A stretch of 64,000 bases of DNA, from positions 31,459 through 95,458 of the forward strand of contig CALMZV010000166.1 of NCBI GenBank assembly GCA_937870755.1, given 5' to 3'. The notes below the pieces were generated by a model. It saw only the letters and a program-made list of their open reading frames with translations. It was not told the origin of the DNA and made no database searches. Below, piece by piece: positions 1 to 8,836 of the stretch. Each line of letters opens with the position of its first letter. Within the stretch, counting starts at the first letter, position 1. Origin of the DNA: an uncultured Methylocystaceae bacterium (GTDB taxonomy: Bacteria > Pseudomonadota > Alphaproteobacteria > Rhizobiales > Beijerinckiaceae). A program made the translations under genes and the position numbers.

Positions 1-323
1 ACGCGCGCGCCGGCGCCTTTCTTGCGCACCACCAGCCGCAGGTTCTGGATGCGGCCCGAACCCGACGTTTCCTGAATGGCGCTGATCGCGCCGAGACTCT
101 TGTCGACGGAAATGTTGAGGAACCCCTCGGCCGCCACCGCGCGCGCGACATTGTCGAGCGCCGTCGCCGGTCTCACGCGCGGAAATTCCTGCCAGCTCTT
201 GAAGGTCAGCGCCGTCATCAGCGGCACGCCGCTGGTCGAGAAATTCTGCTCGCAGCTTTGCGCCTGCGCGGCGCCGGCGCTCGCCGCCAGACCGGCTGCG
301 ACAAGAAGAAACCGAAACGTCAT
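1..323 (-). CDS. Exported protein of unknown function (N-terminal part)
   Basis: The gene starts with ATG at 323 and stays open to the left edge, so only about 107 N-terminal residues are present. The first 22 or so residues form a signal peptide (short basic start MTFR, hydrophobic FLLVAAGLAASAGA, likely cleavage after AQA). The mature part opens with Gln-Ser-Cys and shows no motif I recognise. It reads in the same direction as the ABC exporter, whose stop is at 436, leaving 112 bases between them, so it could be distal in the same transcript. Export is supported by the sequence; function is unknown. Confidence 0.6.
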   Translation of the reverse strand, partial: MTFRFLLVAAGLAASAGAAQAQSCEQNFSTSGVPLMTALTFKSWQEFPRVRPATALDNVARAVAAEGFLNISVDKSLGAISAIQETSGSGRIQNLRLVVRKKGAGAR

Positions 324-435
324 GCAAACCTCGATCGCTTGAATGGAGCCGTTCGATTGCCAGCGCGCCGCAAGGATGCGCCGTGCGCGAGCGCACATCG
401 CGCGCGCGCGGCGCCGTCGCAGCCTGCGCGATTCG

Positions 436-2247
436 TCACTCGGCCGCCTTTTGCGCGAGCGCGGCCGCGCCCGTCTCGAACTGCAATCGCGCGAGCCGCG
501 CATAAAGACCGTCGCGCGACACGAGCGCGTCGTGCGTTCCCTCTTCCACGATGCGACCGGCGTCCATCACAAGAATGCGGTCGGCCTTCAGCACCGTCGC
601 CAGCCGATGCGCGATGACAAGCGTGGTGCGATTGTCCATCACATCGTCGAGCGCCTGCTGCACCAGCGCCTCGTTTTCCGAATCGAGCGCGCTGGTCGCC
701 TCGTCGAGCAGCAGGATTGGCGCGTCTTTCAGAATGGCGCGCGCGAGCGCGAGCCGCTGGCGCTGGCCGCCCGAGAGCGTCACGCCGCGTTCGCCGAGTT
801 CGGTCTCGTAGCCCTTGTCGAGATCGCGCACGAACGTGTCGGCGGCCGCGCGATGGGCGGCCTGTTCGATCCGCGCGCGCGCGGCGCCGTCCTGCCCGTA
901 GGCGATGTTGTCGGCGACGCTGGCGGCGAAGATCGTCGGCTCCTGCGGCACGAGCGCGATCGCCGCGCGCAATGCGTCCGGATCGAGCGTCCTGATGTCG
1001 ACGCCGTCGATCAGGATGCGCCCCTCGTTGGGATCGTAGAAACGCATCAGCAGCTGAAACACCGTCGACTTGCCCGCGCCCGACGCGCCGACAATCGCCA
1101 CGCGCTCGCCGGGCGCGATCTTCAGCGACAGGTCTTCGAGCACGCCGGCGACCGGCGCCGCCGGATAGGAGAACCGCACGTGATCGAACACGATCTGGCC
1201 GCGCGTCGGTTTGGGGAGATGCTGCGGGTCGGCCGGAGCGACGATGCGCGGCGCGACGCCGAGCAGTTCGGCGATGCGCCCGGCCGCGCCCGCCGCCGCC
1301 GACACCTCCGTCCACACCTGGCTGAGCTCGCCCAACGAGCTCGCGCCGAGCACGGCGTAGAGCACGAATTGCGAAAGCTCGCCGCCGGTCATGCGGCCGG
1401 CCAGCACGTCGCGCGCGCCCAGCCACAACACCGCGATCACGCTGGCGAAGGCGAGAAAGATCGCGACGAAGGTGAGGATCGCGCGTGCGGCGGTGGCGTC
1501 GCGCGCCGCCGCATAGGCGCCTTCCGACGCGGACGCGAACCGGCGCGCGGCTTCGCCCTGCGCGTTGAACGCCTGCATGGTGCGCACGGCCCCGAGATTT
1601 TCGGCCGCATAGGCCGAGGCGTCGGCAAGGCGGTCCTGCGCATTGCGCGAGCGCCGGCGCACCGATCGGCCCGAGGCCACCAGCGGCAGCACGATCACCG
1701 GAATGGCGACCAGCGCGAGCGCGGAGAGCTTCGGGCTCGTCAGGATCATCAGAACGATGGCGCCGACGAACATGAACAGGTTGCGCAGCGCGACCGACGC
1801 GGACGATCCGAACGCGGCTTTCAGTTGCGTCGTGTCCGACGTCAGGCGCGAAACGAGTTCGCCCGTGCGGGCGCCGTCGTAGAAAGCGGCGTCGAGATGG
1901 GCGAGATGGCGAAAGAGATCGGCGCGCAGATCGGCCACGACCCGCTCGCCGAGCGTCATGACCAGATAGAACCGCGAGGCGGAGGCGAGCGCCAGCACGA
2001 ACACGACCGCCGCCATTGCGCCGAAATAGGCGTCGATCCGCCCCGCCCCGGCCGAAAACCCGTGGTCGATCATGCCGCGCAGGGCCGCCGGCACGGTGAG
2101 CGTGGCGCCCGAAGCCGCCGTCAGCGCCACCAGCGCGAGCCCGATGCGCCCGCGATAGCGCCAGGCGTAAGGCAGCAGGGGCTTGAGGGCCTTCAGCGAA
2201 TGGCGGCCGGTCTTTTCGTTGCGGTCGGAAGAAGCGTCGTTTGGCAT
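436..2247 (-). CDS. ABC exporter, fused permease and ATPase (MsbA-type)
   Basis: A 603-residue half-transporter with an N-terminal six-helix ABC membrane domain (about residues 25-310) and a C-terminal ATPase. Walker A (GASGAGKST) lies near residue 387, the LSGGQ signature near 490 and Walker B with the catalytic Glu (LLLDEATSALD) near 511. The switch His is in VIAHRLAT. Length and order match the lipid/multidrug exporter family (MsbA/LmrA), which work as homodimers in the inner membrane. The substrate cannot be read from sequence. All ATPase motifs are intact, so it should be active. The name msbA is not assigned because Rhizobiales carry several such paralogues. About 200 bases separate its start from divergent rpmJ. 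Confidence 0.9.
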   Translation of the reverse strand: MPNDASSDRNEKTGRHSLKALKPLLPYAWRYRGRIGLALVALTAASGATLTVPAALRGMIDHGFSAGAGRIDAYFGAMAAVVFVLALASASRFYLVMTLGERVVADLRADLFRHLAHLDAAFYDGARTGELVSRLTSDTTQLKAAFGSSASVALRNLFMFVGAIVLMILTSPKLSALALVAIPVIVLPLVASGRSVRRRSRNAQDRLADASAYAAENLGAVRTMQAFNAQGEAARRFASASEGAYAAARDATAARAILTFVAIFLAFASVIAVLWLGARDVLAGRMTGGELSQFVLYAVLGASSLGELSQVWTEVSAAAGAAGRIAELLGVAPRIVAPADPQHLPKPTRGQIVFDHVRFSYPAAPVAGVLEDLSLKIAPGERVAIVGASGAGKSTVFQLLMRFYDPNEGRILIDGVDIRTLDPDALRAAIALVPQEPTIFAASVADNIAYGQDGAARARIEQAAHRAAADTFVRDLDKGYETELGERGVTLSGGQRQRLALARAILKDAPILLLDEATSALDSENEALVQQALDDVMDNRTTLVIAHRLATVLKADRILVMDAGRIVEEGTHDALVSRDGLYARLARLQFETGAAALAQKAAE

Positions 2248-2445
2248 TTGGGCGGTCTATACCCGGTTTGCCGCCCGTTGGCGCGCCCCCGGCGCGCCCT
2301 TAACCGGTTTTTTTGATCGCTCGGGCGCGCCAAAGCCTGCCGCGACGGCCCATTGCGCTTGATCCGGCCGCAGAAATGAGGCATAGGACCCGCCAATTCG
2401 AAGCGGGCGCGTCCCGGCTGTCGACCATCTCCGGGATCCGAAACG

Positions 2446-2571
2446 ATGAAAGTCCGCAATTCCCTCAAGTCCCTGCGCGCCCGCCATCGCGACAACCAGA
2501 TCGTGCGTCGCAAGGGCCGCGTCTACATCATCAACAAGACGCAGAAGCGCTACAAGGCCCGCCAGGGCTGA
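2446..2571 (+). CDS. rpmJ: 50S ribosomal protein L36, zinc-free type
   Basis: A 41-residue basic protein (starts [10 protein letters not shown], ends YKARQG) that is a full-length L36. The C-type zinc ribbon is absent: there is not a single Cys, so this is the zinc-independent (YkgO-like) form common in Alphaproteobacteria. It is a component of the large ribosomal subunit. It is a single-gene unit, followed 24 bases after its stop by a strong intrinsic terminator. ATG at 2446 is the only sensible start. Confidence 0.95.
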   Translation: MKVRNSLKSLRARHRDNQIVRRKGRVYIINKTQKRYKARQG

Positions 2572-2595
2572 TCGCCGGATCGCGGCTTGCCACGC

Positions 2596-2621
2596 AAAGC
2601 CCCGGTTTCCGGGGCTTTTTT
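2596..2621 (+). terminator. Intrinsic terminator of rpmJ
   Basis: Perfect 10-bp stem (aaagccccgg / ccggggcttt) with a TTT loop, continuing into a T run on the plus strand. It is placed directly after rpmJ and before the TPR protein gene. Confidence 0.85.
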
Positions 2622-2671
2622 GCGTTTTCGCCGCCTCTTTACGCCGCGCGTCCAAATCCCTACGTTCGGGC

Positions 2672-3568
2672 ATGGCCCGCCTTCGCCTTCTGGTCTGCCT
2701 GCTGCCGTTGACGGCCGTCGCGCCGGCGATCGCCCAGGACCGGGCGCAGACGCCGCGTCCGTCCGATCATGAGCGGATGCTGCGCATTCCGGGCTTCGCG
2801 CCGGTTCCGCTGCCGCCCGGCGCGCGCGCCTTCGGCCCGCAGGGCCCCAACGTCGGCGGCGCGCAGTCGTCGCAAGACCCCCAACACTCGCAGGGACCCC
2901 AACACTCGCAGGGACCCCGACCCTCGCAGGGACCAAATGTCGGCGTCGACGACCCCGACGACGACGAGACGCCGCGTTTCGACCGCCGCCGCGGTCCCGC
3001 GCGCGCGGCGCCCGTCCCGCCCGAGAAACCGAAGGCGGCGGAAAAGCCCCGGCCCGCGCCGACGTCCGTCCCACCGCTGCGCGCCCAGCGCGCCCGCGTG
3101 CTCGACGCCTTGTTCGAACGGCTGGCCAGGGCGGAGGCGGACGATGCGCCCGCCGTCGCAGGGGCGATCGAGCGGGTGTGGGCGCGCTCGGGTTCGGACA
3201 CCGCCGATCTGCTGATGAGCCGCGCCGGCGACGCCCTGACGAAACACGAGATAGCGAAAGCCGAGCGCCTGCTGGACGCGCTGGCGGAACTGGCGCCCGG
3301 CTGGGCGCATGTCTTCGCCCGGCGCGGCGCGCTGAAAGCCGCCCGCGAGGACATCTCCGGCGCCATCGCCGATTATGGAAGGGCCGTGGAGATTGAGCCG
3401 CGCCATTTCAGCGCGCAGGCCGCGCTCGGCGCGCTCTACGGCAAGCAGGGCGACAAGCCGCACGCGCTCGCCGCGCTGCGCAAGTCGCTGCAGCTGTACC
3501 CGGCCCAGCCCACGCTCGCCAAACGGGTCGAGCAGTTGCGCCTGGAAGTGGAAGGCCGCGACATTTGA
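2672..3568 (+). CDS. Periplasmic TPR-repeat protein
   Basis: 298 residues. A signal peptide occupies residues 1-22 (MARLRLLV..., cleavage after AIA). It is followed by a Pro/Gln-rich low-complexity stretch containing HSQGP-type repeats (about residues 70-88) and an acidic Asp run (DDPDDDE). The C-terminal third (about 190-290) carries helical tetratricopeptide-like repeats with the A-x-x-x-Y-G-R-A-x-E-I-x-P pattern and A-L-G-A-L-Y-G. TPR domains are protein-interaction scaffolds, and an envelope role is inferred from the signal peptide. The gene follows rpmJ but is separated from it by a terminator. Confidence 0.75.
   Translation: MARLRLLVCLLPLTAVAPAIAQDRAQTPRPSDHERMLRIPGFAPVPLPPGARAFGPQGPNVGGAQSSQDPQHSQGPQHSQGPRPSQGPNVGVDDPDDDETPRFDRRRGPARAAPVPPEKPKAAEKPRPAPTSVPPLRAQRARVLDALFERLARAEADDAPAVAGAIERVWARSGSDTADLLMSRAGDALTKHEIAKAERLLDALAELAPGWAHVFARRGALKAAREDISGAIADYGRAVEIEPRHFSAQAALGALYGKQGDKPHALAALRKSLQLYPAQPTLAKRVEQLRLEVEGRDI
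2880..2933 (+). repeat. Three 18-bp in-frame tandem repeats
   Basis: Three consecutive copies of an 18-bp unit (cccaacactcgcagggac, twice identical, third copy with two changes) inside the TPR protein gene. The unit length is a multiple of three, so copy-number change would keep frame and alter the length of the Gln/Pro linker. A degenerate earlier copy lies at about 2862-2879. Confidence 0.8.
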
Positions 3569-3596
3569 CCGGCGCGCGCGAGATCTGGCGCGTCGT

Positions 3597-4097
3597 TCAG
3601 TCGGCCGGCGCGACGGCGCCGGAAACGCGCTCCAGCGCGCCGGGGACGAGTTCGCAATAGAGCAGCCGGTCCGGATCGACGGGTCCCGGCATCTCGATCC
3701 GCCCGTCGGGCGCGCGCGCGAATCCCATGCGCCCGTAATAGGCCGGATCGCCGACGAGAATGACGAGCGCATGGCCGGCCGCGCGCGCCGCCTCGAGCGA
3801 TTTCTGCACGAGTTGCTCGCCAAGCCCCAGTTGGCGGAACGCCGGCTCCACGACCAAGGGACCGAGCAGCAGCGCCGGCGCCTCGCCGATGCGGATCGGC
3901 GTCATGCGGTTGGCGCCGACCAGCAGCGTGCCGACGCGGGCCGCCAGCGACAGGGCATCCTCGGCCGGCCGCCCCTCGCGCAGCCGGTAGGCGGTCTTGG
4001 CGAACCGGCCGGGACCGAAGGCTCGCTCCGTCAGCCGTTCGATGGCGGGCGCGTCGGCGGGCGTCTGGGCGGAGAAGGCGAAAGCGGGCTGGACCAT
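3597..4097 (-). CDS. GNAT N-acetyltransferase (YhbS-like)
   Basis: 166 residues from ATG at 4097. The GNAT fold is seen in the strand LLLGPLVV, the acetyl-CoA loop QLGLGEQLV (degenerate Q-x-x-G-x-G) and the VGDPAYYGRMGF segment, which is characteristic of YhbS-like acetyltransferases. The open frame extends upstream, but the start at 4097 places the N-terminus at the expected domain boundary. The substrate is unknown. It is a clear paralogue of the gene at 58747-59328: both share LLLGPL, LVGDxxYYxRxGFARAP and MPGPVxxDR. It is convergent with the TPR gene. Confidence 0.8.
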   Translation of the reverse strand: MVQPAFAFSAQTPADAPAIERLTERAFGPGRFAKTAYRLREGRPAEDALSLAARVGTLLVGANRMTPIRIGEAPALLLGPLVVEPAFRQLGLGEQLVQKSLEAARAAGHALVILVGDPAYYGRMGFARAPDGRIEMPGPVDPDRLLYCELVPGALERVSGAVAPAD

Positions 4098-4159
4098 GAT
4101 GCGATCTTGCAGCGGTTCGTCTTGCTTGGAGCATGAACGCGCGCGCGCGACAAGCGGCC

Positions 4160-4630
4160 TCACCAGCAGGGATCGATCGCCTGCGCGCCCGCGATCTCGG
4201 CCAGCCGCGCGCGCGTCGCCGTCGTCAGCCCGCCGGGCAGCGCCTCGGGCGCGAAGAACTGCGCCTCCTTGATCTCGAAATCGGGCGACTTCGGCCGCGC
4301 CTGGTGAAATGCGCGCACGACATAGAGCGCCACGTGGTCGCGCTTCAGCCCGGCGCGGTTGAGATAGAGGCCGAACAGTTGCGGTGGCGCGGACAGCTGC
4401 ATTTCGCATTCCTCGCGCAATTCGCGCGCGAGCGCTGCAAGCGCGCTTTCGCCGGGCTCGACCCCGCCGCCCGGCAGATACCAGCCTGGCGTGTAGGTGT
4501 GGCGCACGAGAAAGACGCGATTGTCGGCGTCGAACACGGCCGCCCGCACGCCGAGCGTGAGCGCGCGGCGCGCCAGCCCCAGACGCAGGCCCACCGCCTG
4601 CGTGGCGCGCGTGCGAAAGCCGGGCTTCAT
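4160..4630 (-). CDS. Nudix hydrolase
   Basis: 156 residues from ATG at 4630. The Nudix box is visible: G-x5-E-x7-REL-x-EE beginning GGVEPGE, followed by ARELREECEM. The usual Gly two residues after the last Glu is replaced by Glu (EECEM). The flanking W-x-L-P-G-G (YLPGG) and V-R-H strands fit the family. Such enzymes hydrolyse nucleoside diphosphate derivatives; the substrate is not predictable. A longer frame begins at 4747 but its extra 39 residues look non-coding. It lies upstream of the GNAT gene in the same direction and divergent from mbfA. Confidence 0.85.
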   Translation of the reverse strand: MKPGFRTRATQAVGLRLGLARRALTLGVRAAVFDADNRVFLVRHTYTPGWYLPGGGVEPGESALAALARELREECEMQLSAPPQLFGLYLNRAGLKRDHVALYVVRAFHQARPKSPDFEIKEAQFFAPEALPGGLTTATRARLAEIAGAQAIDPCW

Positions 4631-4758
4631 CGGGCGCGCCCGCGAGCCGGGGTGGAAAAGGGCGAGGGAAACATTTAGACCGCTATCACAGAACGTTCCG
4701 GAGTTTGTCGGGCCGCAAGCCTGCCCGAGAGCGTCGCGAAACGCCACTGGGGACGCGC

Positions 4759-5730
4759 GTGAAAGCCTTTTCCGATCTGACCGAGCGCGAAATTCTCGCC
4801 ATCGCCATCGCAGGCGAGGAGGAGGACGGGCGCATCTACATGTCGTTCGCGGAAAAACTGAAGGAGCGCTACCCGGCTTCCGCCAAAGTGTTTGAGGACA
4901 TGGCGGAGGAGGAGAACGGCCACCGCGCGATGCTGCTGGAAACCTATCGCCAGCGTTTCGGCGAGCATCTGCCGCCGATCCGGCGCGAGGACGTGAAAGG
5001 TTTCCTCAAGCGCCGCCCGGTCTGGCTGACGCAGAACCTGTCGCTCGAGACCATGCGCAAGGAGGCCGAGAACATGGAGTTCCAGGCCGCGCGCTTCTAT
5101 GCGGCCGCCGCCGAGCGCGCGACCGACGTCGGCGTGCGCAAGCTGCTCGGCGATCTCGCGATGATCGAGAAGGGCCACGAGCAGCGCGCCGGCGAACTGA
5201 CCGAGCGCCACCTGACGGAGACGATGCGCGGCGAGGAAGAAGAAACGCGCCACCGCATGTTCGTGCTGCAATACATCCAGCCGGGCCTCGCCGGCCTGAT
5301 GGACGGGTCGGTCTCCACCCTGGCGCCGCTGTTCGCCGCCGCCTTCGCCACGCATTCCAACTGGGAGACGTTTCTCGTCGGCATGGCCGCCTCCATCGGC
5401 GCCGGCATTTCGATGGGGTTCGCGGAGGCGCTGTCGGACGATGGCTCGCTCACCGGGCGCGGCTCGCCATGGCTGCGCGGCGGCATCTGCGGCCTGATGA
5501 CGACGCTCGGCGGCGTCGGCCACACGCTGCCCTATCTTGTGCCGCAATCCTGGCCGAACGCATTCTGGGTGGCGACGGGCATCGCCGGCGCCATCGTCTT
5601 CGTCGAACTGTGGATCATCGCATGGGTGCGGGCGCGCTATATGGACACGCCCTTCCTTCAGGCGGTGTTCCAGATCGTGCTGGGCGGCGCCATCGTGCTC
5701 GCCGCCGGCGTTCTCATCGGCGGCGCGTGA
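4759..5730 (+). CDS. mbfA: Membrane-bound ferritin / iron exporter MbfA
   Basis: 323 residues. The N-terminal half (about 1-150) is a rubrerythrin/ferritin-like four-helix bundle with metal-ligand Glu/His motifs (GEEEDG, EEENGH, AENMEFQ, MIEKGH). The C-terminal half is a VIT1-type membrane domain with three to five hydrophobic segments. This fusion is the erythrin-vacuolar iron transporter family. MbfA of Bradyrhizobium and Agrobacterium exports iron and is repressed by Irr. GTG at 4759 is preferred because family members begin right before the K-x-F-x-D-L-x-E-R-E block; a TTG at 4705 would add 18 residues. A metallophosphoesterase gene begins 4 bases after the stop. Confidence 0.88.
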   Translation: MKAFSDLTEREILAIAIAGEEEDGRIYMSFAEKLKERYPASAKVFEDMAEEENGHRAMLLETYRQRFGEHLPPIRREDVKGFLKRRPVWLTQNLSLETMRKEAENMEFQAARFYAAAAERATDVGVRKLLGDLAMIEKGHEQRAGELTERHLTETMRGEEEETRHRMFVLQYIQPGLAGLMDGSVSTLAPLFAAAFATHSNWETFLVGMAASIGAGISMGFAEALSDDGSLTGRGSPWLRGGICGLMTTLGGVGHTLPYLVPQSWPNAFWVATGIAGAIVFVELWIIAWVRARYMDTPFLQAVFQIVLGGAIVLAAGVLIGGA

Positions 5731-5734
5731 TCTC

Positions 5735-6628
5735 TTGGCCTTTGTTCTGGCTCATCTGTCCGATCCGCATCTCGGCCCCCTGCCGCGCCCGCGCCCGCGC
5801 GAACTGGTCGGAAAGCGGTTTACCGGCTGGCTGAACTGGCGGCGCGGGCGCTCCGCCATCCACGACATGGACGCGCTCGCCGCCCTCGTCGACGACATGA
5901 AGATGCAGAACCCCGATCACATCGCGGTGACGGGCGATGTCGCCAACCTCGGGCTGCCGGCGGAATTTCCGCTCGCCCAATCCTTCCTTGCCGATCTCGG
6001 CCCGGCCGAACGCGTGAGTTTCACGCCCGGCAATCACGACGCCTACGTGCGCTCCTCGCTGCCGGCGCTCGCCGACGCCTTCGGCCTGTGGACGAGCGAC
6101 GACGACGAGGCGAAGGAGGCCGTCTATCCCTACATGCGCGTGCGCGACGAAGTGGCGATCATCGGCCTGTCGTCCGGCGTGCCGACGGCGCCGTTCCTGG
6201 CCTCGGGCAAGCTCGGGCCCGACCAGCGCGCCGCCACGGGCCGTCTGCTCGACGAGGCCGGCGCGCGCGGCCTGTGCCGCATCGTCCTCATTCATCATCC
6301 GCCCCATCGCGCCGGCGGCTCGTCGGCGCGCGGACTGATGGATGCGCGCGCCTTCGAGACGATGATCGCGCGTCACGGCGCCGAACTGATCGTGCACGGA
6401 CACAACCATCGCCTGAGCGTGGCGCATGTGCGCGGACCCGATCGCAAGCCGGTGCCGGTGGTGGGCGTGGCCTCCGCATCCGCTTCCGGCGGCACGCGCA
6501 CCCACCGCGCCGGCTACAATCTGTTTCGCATCGCGCGCGAGAACGGTCGTTTCGTCATCGAGGGCCGCGCGCGCGGCCTGACCGTCGACCGACGCACCTT
6601 CGGCGATCTCGGGCCGATCCCGCTCTAG
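5735..6628 (+). CDS. Calcineurin-like metallophosphoesterase
   Basis: 297 residues from TTG at 5735, just 4 bases after mbfA, so the two are very likely cotranscribed. All metallophosphoesterase signatures are present in order: D-x-H (SDPHLG near residue 10), GD (TGDVANLG), GNHD (PGNHDAY), HH (IHHPPH) and HGHNH. The fold binds two metal ions and hydrolyses phosphoesters; the substrate (nucleotide, lipid or protein) is not evident. No signal peptide is seen, so it should be cytoplasmic. TTG is chosen because it puts the first strand AFVLAHLSDPH at the N-terminus; there is no ATG nearby. Confidence 0.88.
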   Translation: MAFVLAHLSDPHLGPLPRPRPRELVGKRFTGWLNWRRGRSAIHDMDALAALVDDMKMQNPDHIAVTGDVANLGLPAEFPLAQSFLADLGPAERVSFTPGNHDAYVRSSLPALADAFGLWTSDDDEAKEAVYPYMRVRDEVAIIGLSSGVPTAPFLASGKLGPDQRAATGRLLDEAGARGLCRIVLIHHPPHRAGGSSARGLMDARAFETMIARHGAELIVHGHNHRLSVAHVRGPDRKPVPVVGVASASASGGTRTHRAGYNLFRIARENGRFVIEGRARGLTVDRRTFGDLGPIPL

Positions 6629-6708
6629 GATCGGCGCCCGTCTTGTCGGAGACGGAACCGGTCGCCGACATCCATCCCGGGCGTTTTCGAGCGACGTTCG
6701 CGCGAGGT

Positions 6709-7554
6709 CTAAAGTCCGTAGTGGCGCACGAGCCAGGCGACTGCGAGCACCGCGCCGCCGAGCACGGCGAGCGCGCCCAGCATCTCCATGAGAACGCGCA
6801 TCGCCCGCCATGCGATGCGCAAGCCGCGCGGCCGCGCGGGCTGCGCCGCGGCCTGCCGCGTGGTCTCGCCGACGCGCCGCGCGCGCGCGGCCACTTCGGC
6901 GTCGCGCGTGCGCGAGTCCACGATCGCATAGGTGAACGCGTCGGCGCGCGGCAATCGCGCCTGCTCCGGTTCGGCCGCAGGCGCAGGACCGGGCGCCGAC
7001 AGCGCGGGCGCCTCCACGCGCGCGACGCTCCCGATCTCATGAGACGCAGGCGCGTAGATGTCGCCCGCGAGCATGCGCTCGCGCTCCACCAGCCGCCGCG
7101 CGACGTAATCGGCGACCGCGCGGGTCATGTCATCCATGCGCGCGCTAGCCGCCAGCCGCGCGCGACCGCGCCGCGTATCCTGCAACAGCGTGTAGGTCTT
7201 GCCGTCGCGCGCCATCTCCACGAACGCGATCATGTCGAGAAACAGGCGCGGCTTGGCGCCGTGCGAGAGGGCGAAGTCGAACGCATCGCAATCGTCCGGC
7301 AATTCGTCGAAAATCGGCGCGAGCCGGTCGCGCAGCAACTCGAGGCGCGCGGCCTCCGCGTCCCTCACCTCGCAGAGCGCTTCGGCGCGCTCGGCGTTTT
7401 CGACGCGCGCGCGGCGCAGCGCCTCGTGCAGCGGCCCGGATGCGCGCGACGACGACGAACCAGCCCCGGCCTCGTCCTGCGCGGCCGGCCGTTCGCGGGG
7501 ATCAGGTTCGCCGATGGGTTCCACGTGCATCCACCCGGGTCGCAGGCGCAACAT
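6709..7554 (-). CDS. Conserved-looking protein with a C-terminal membrane anchor
   Basis: 281 residues, no family recognised. The N-terminal part is polar and predicted helical. A middle region contains LFLDMIAFVEMARDGKTYTLLQDTRRGR, which looks like a folded domain (about residues 100-160). The C-terminus ends in one hydrophobic helix (MLGALAVLGGAVLAVAWLV) followed by a short tail, suggesting a tail-anchored inner-membrane protein. It lies downstream of the Tim44-domain gene in the same direction but behind a terminator hairpin. An alternative ATG at 7530 would remove eight residues. Confidence 0.6.
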   Translation of the reverse strand: MLRLRPGWMHVEPIGEPDPRERPAAQDEAGAGSSSSRASGPLHEALRRARVENAERAEALCEVRDAEAARLELLRDRLAPIFDELPDDCDAFDFALSHGAKPRLFLDMIAFVEMARDGKTYTLLQDTRRGRARLAASARMDDMTRAVADYVARRLVERERMLAGDIYAPASHEIGSVARVEAPALSAPGPAPAAEPEQARLPRADAFTYAIVDSRTRDAEVAARARRVGETTRQAAAQPARPRGLRIAWRAMRVLMEMLGALAVLGGAVLAVAWLVRHYGL

Positions 7555-7568
7555 AATGCCGCCGGCCG

Positions 7569-7603
7569 AAAAAAGAAGCGGCCCCGGTCTCGACCGGAGC
7601 CGC
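7569..7603 (-). terminator. Terminator after the Tim44-domain gene
   Basis: On the minus strand a GC-rich hairpin (gcggct ccggt / accgg ggccgc, one mismatch, TCGAG-type loop) is followed by a T-rich run. It lies about 20 bases after the Tim44 gene stop and just before the next gene's start. Confidence 0.75.
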
Positions 7604-7623
7604 CGCGTTCGGCGCGGATCGGT

Positions 7624-8589
7624 TCAGCGCGCCTGTTGGATCGCCGACAGCGCCCACCCGTCCGGGCTCGCGCCGGTCGCGCGGCGGAAGGTCCAGAATT
7701 CGACGACCTCCTCCGGCGCCGCCGTCGAGCCGGAGACCACGCGACCGGTGGTGCGATCGACCATGGCGTCCCTCAGCGCATACCGCATGGCGACGGTGGC
7801 GTATTCGGCGCCTGGCTCGCGCCAGGCTTCCGAGAGATCGCCGCGCACGAGCTTCACGTCCGAGATTTTGTTGATGAAGCCCTTCTCGCGGTTGTCGGCC
7901 AGTTCGCCCTCGAAATAGCTGGCCATTTCCGGGGTCGAGAACCGGCGCAGCGTGCCGATGTCCTCCGCGCCGTAGGCGGTCTGGATCTGGCCGAGCCGCT
8001 TCTCGAACGTGTTGTAGTCATCGCCCGCGATCTCGAGCTTGGCGCTGACCGGTTCGGCCGCGCCGCCGGTCGCCGGCCCGGCCGCCTCGCGATAGGCCGC
8101 GCCCTGCAGCGGGTCGCGCGGGGGTGCGCCCGCGCGGGACCCGGCGGCCGCCGGCTGGGCCTGGCGATTGCGGAAGAAGTTGATCGCAAAGCGGGCCAGC
8201 AGGAACAGCAGGCCGATCTGCAGCGCCAGCCCCAGGAACGACATCAGGCCGCCCATGCCGCCCATGAACCCGTTGCCGAACAGCAGGCCGAACAGACCCG
8301 CCCCGACAAGGCCGCCGAGCAGCCCGCGCCCGAACGCGCCCGAAAAGAACCCGCCCTGACGGCCGGCGTTCTGCGCGAGACCCGACTGCGGACCGGCCTG
8401 CGGCGCGACGGAGCGCTCCATCGGCGCGGCCGAACGCGGGGCGACCTGCGTCGGCGCGGGCGCGGAATAGGTGCGCGAGCCGCGACTGCCGGACGAGCCG
8501 CCGCCGCCCGGCCGCGCGAGCGCATCGCCGGCTGCCATCGCCAGCGTCGCCGCAAGCGCGGTGAATACGAATGTCTTGCGTAGGGACAT
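7624..8589 (-). CDS. Tim44-domain membrane protein
   Basis: 321 residues from ATG at 8589, which follows a purine-rich ribosome site (ggggagaagg). A signal peptide covers residues 1-25 (cleavage after DALA). It is followed by a Gly/Ser/Pro-rich linker, a glycine-rich hydrophobic segment (GLLGGLVGAGLFGLLFGNGF), a second membrane helix (LALQIGLLFLLARFAINFF) and a C-terminal Tim44-like domain (about 190-320) ending VVEFWTFRR. Bacterial homologues (TimA) are inner-membrane proteins of uncertain role, related to the mitochondrial import motor subunit. A longer open frame to 8760 lacks a plausible start. Confidence 0.85.
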   Translation of the reverse strand: MSLRKTFVFTALAATLAMAAGDALARPGGGGSSGSRGSRTYSAPAPTQVAPRSAAPMERSVAPQAGPQSGLAQNAGRQGGFFSGAFGRGLLGGLVGAGLFGLLFGNGFMGGMGGLMSFLGLALQIGLLFLLARFAINFFRNRQAQPAAAGSRAGAPPRDPLQGAAYREAAGPATGGAAEPVSAKLEIAGDDYNTFEKRLGQIQTAYGAEDIGTLRRFSTPEMASYFEGELADNREKGFINKISDVKLVRGDLSEAWREPGAEYATVAMRYALRDAMVDRTTGRVVSGSTAAPEEVVEFWTFRRATGASPDGWALSAIQQAR

Positions 8590-8836
8590 GCCCTTCTCCC
8601 CGAAAAGCGCCGCTCCCCGTTTGCAGGGACTGGTTAGGAGTCTCCTGCGGCCGGCCGTCGGCGCGGTCCAGTATATGGGGGAGTCGATGCGGCCATGACA
8701 AGCGGACGCTGGCCGGGCGCGTCCGATTTCGTTAAAGCGGCGCGAACGAAGCCGCGCCACGGCGCCGAAATGCGTGGCCTCCGGCGGGCATTGGCCCCGG
8801 CTCGCAAAACGGCGCGCGGAAGATTAGATTGAAACG

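Noticed and set aside
343..2316. Long plus-strand open frame opposite the ABC exporter
   Set aside because: The minus strand carries complete ABC exporter motifs; the plus frame is Arg-rich and unlike a protein.
4691..4698. GAACGTTC as an Irr/ICE box for mbfA
   Set aside because: The flanks do not match the known ICE inverted repeat and the spacer is different; kept only as a remark.
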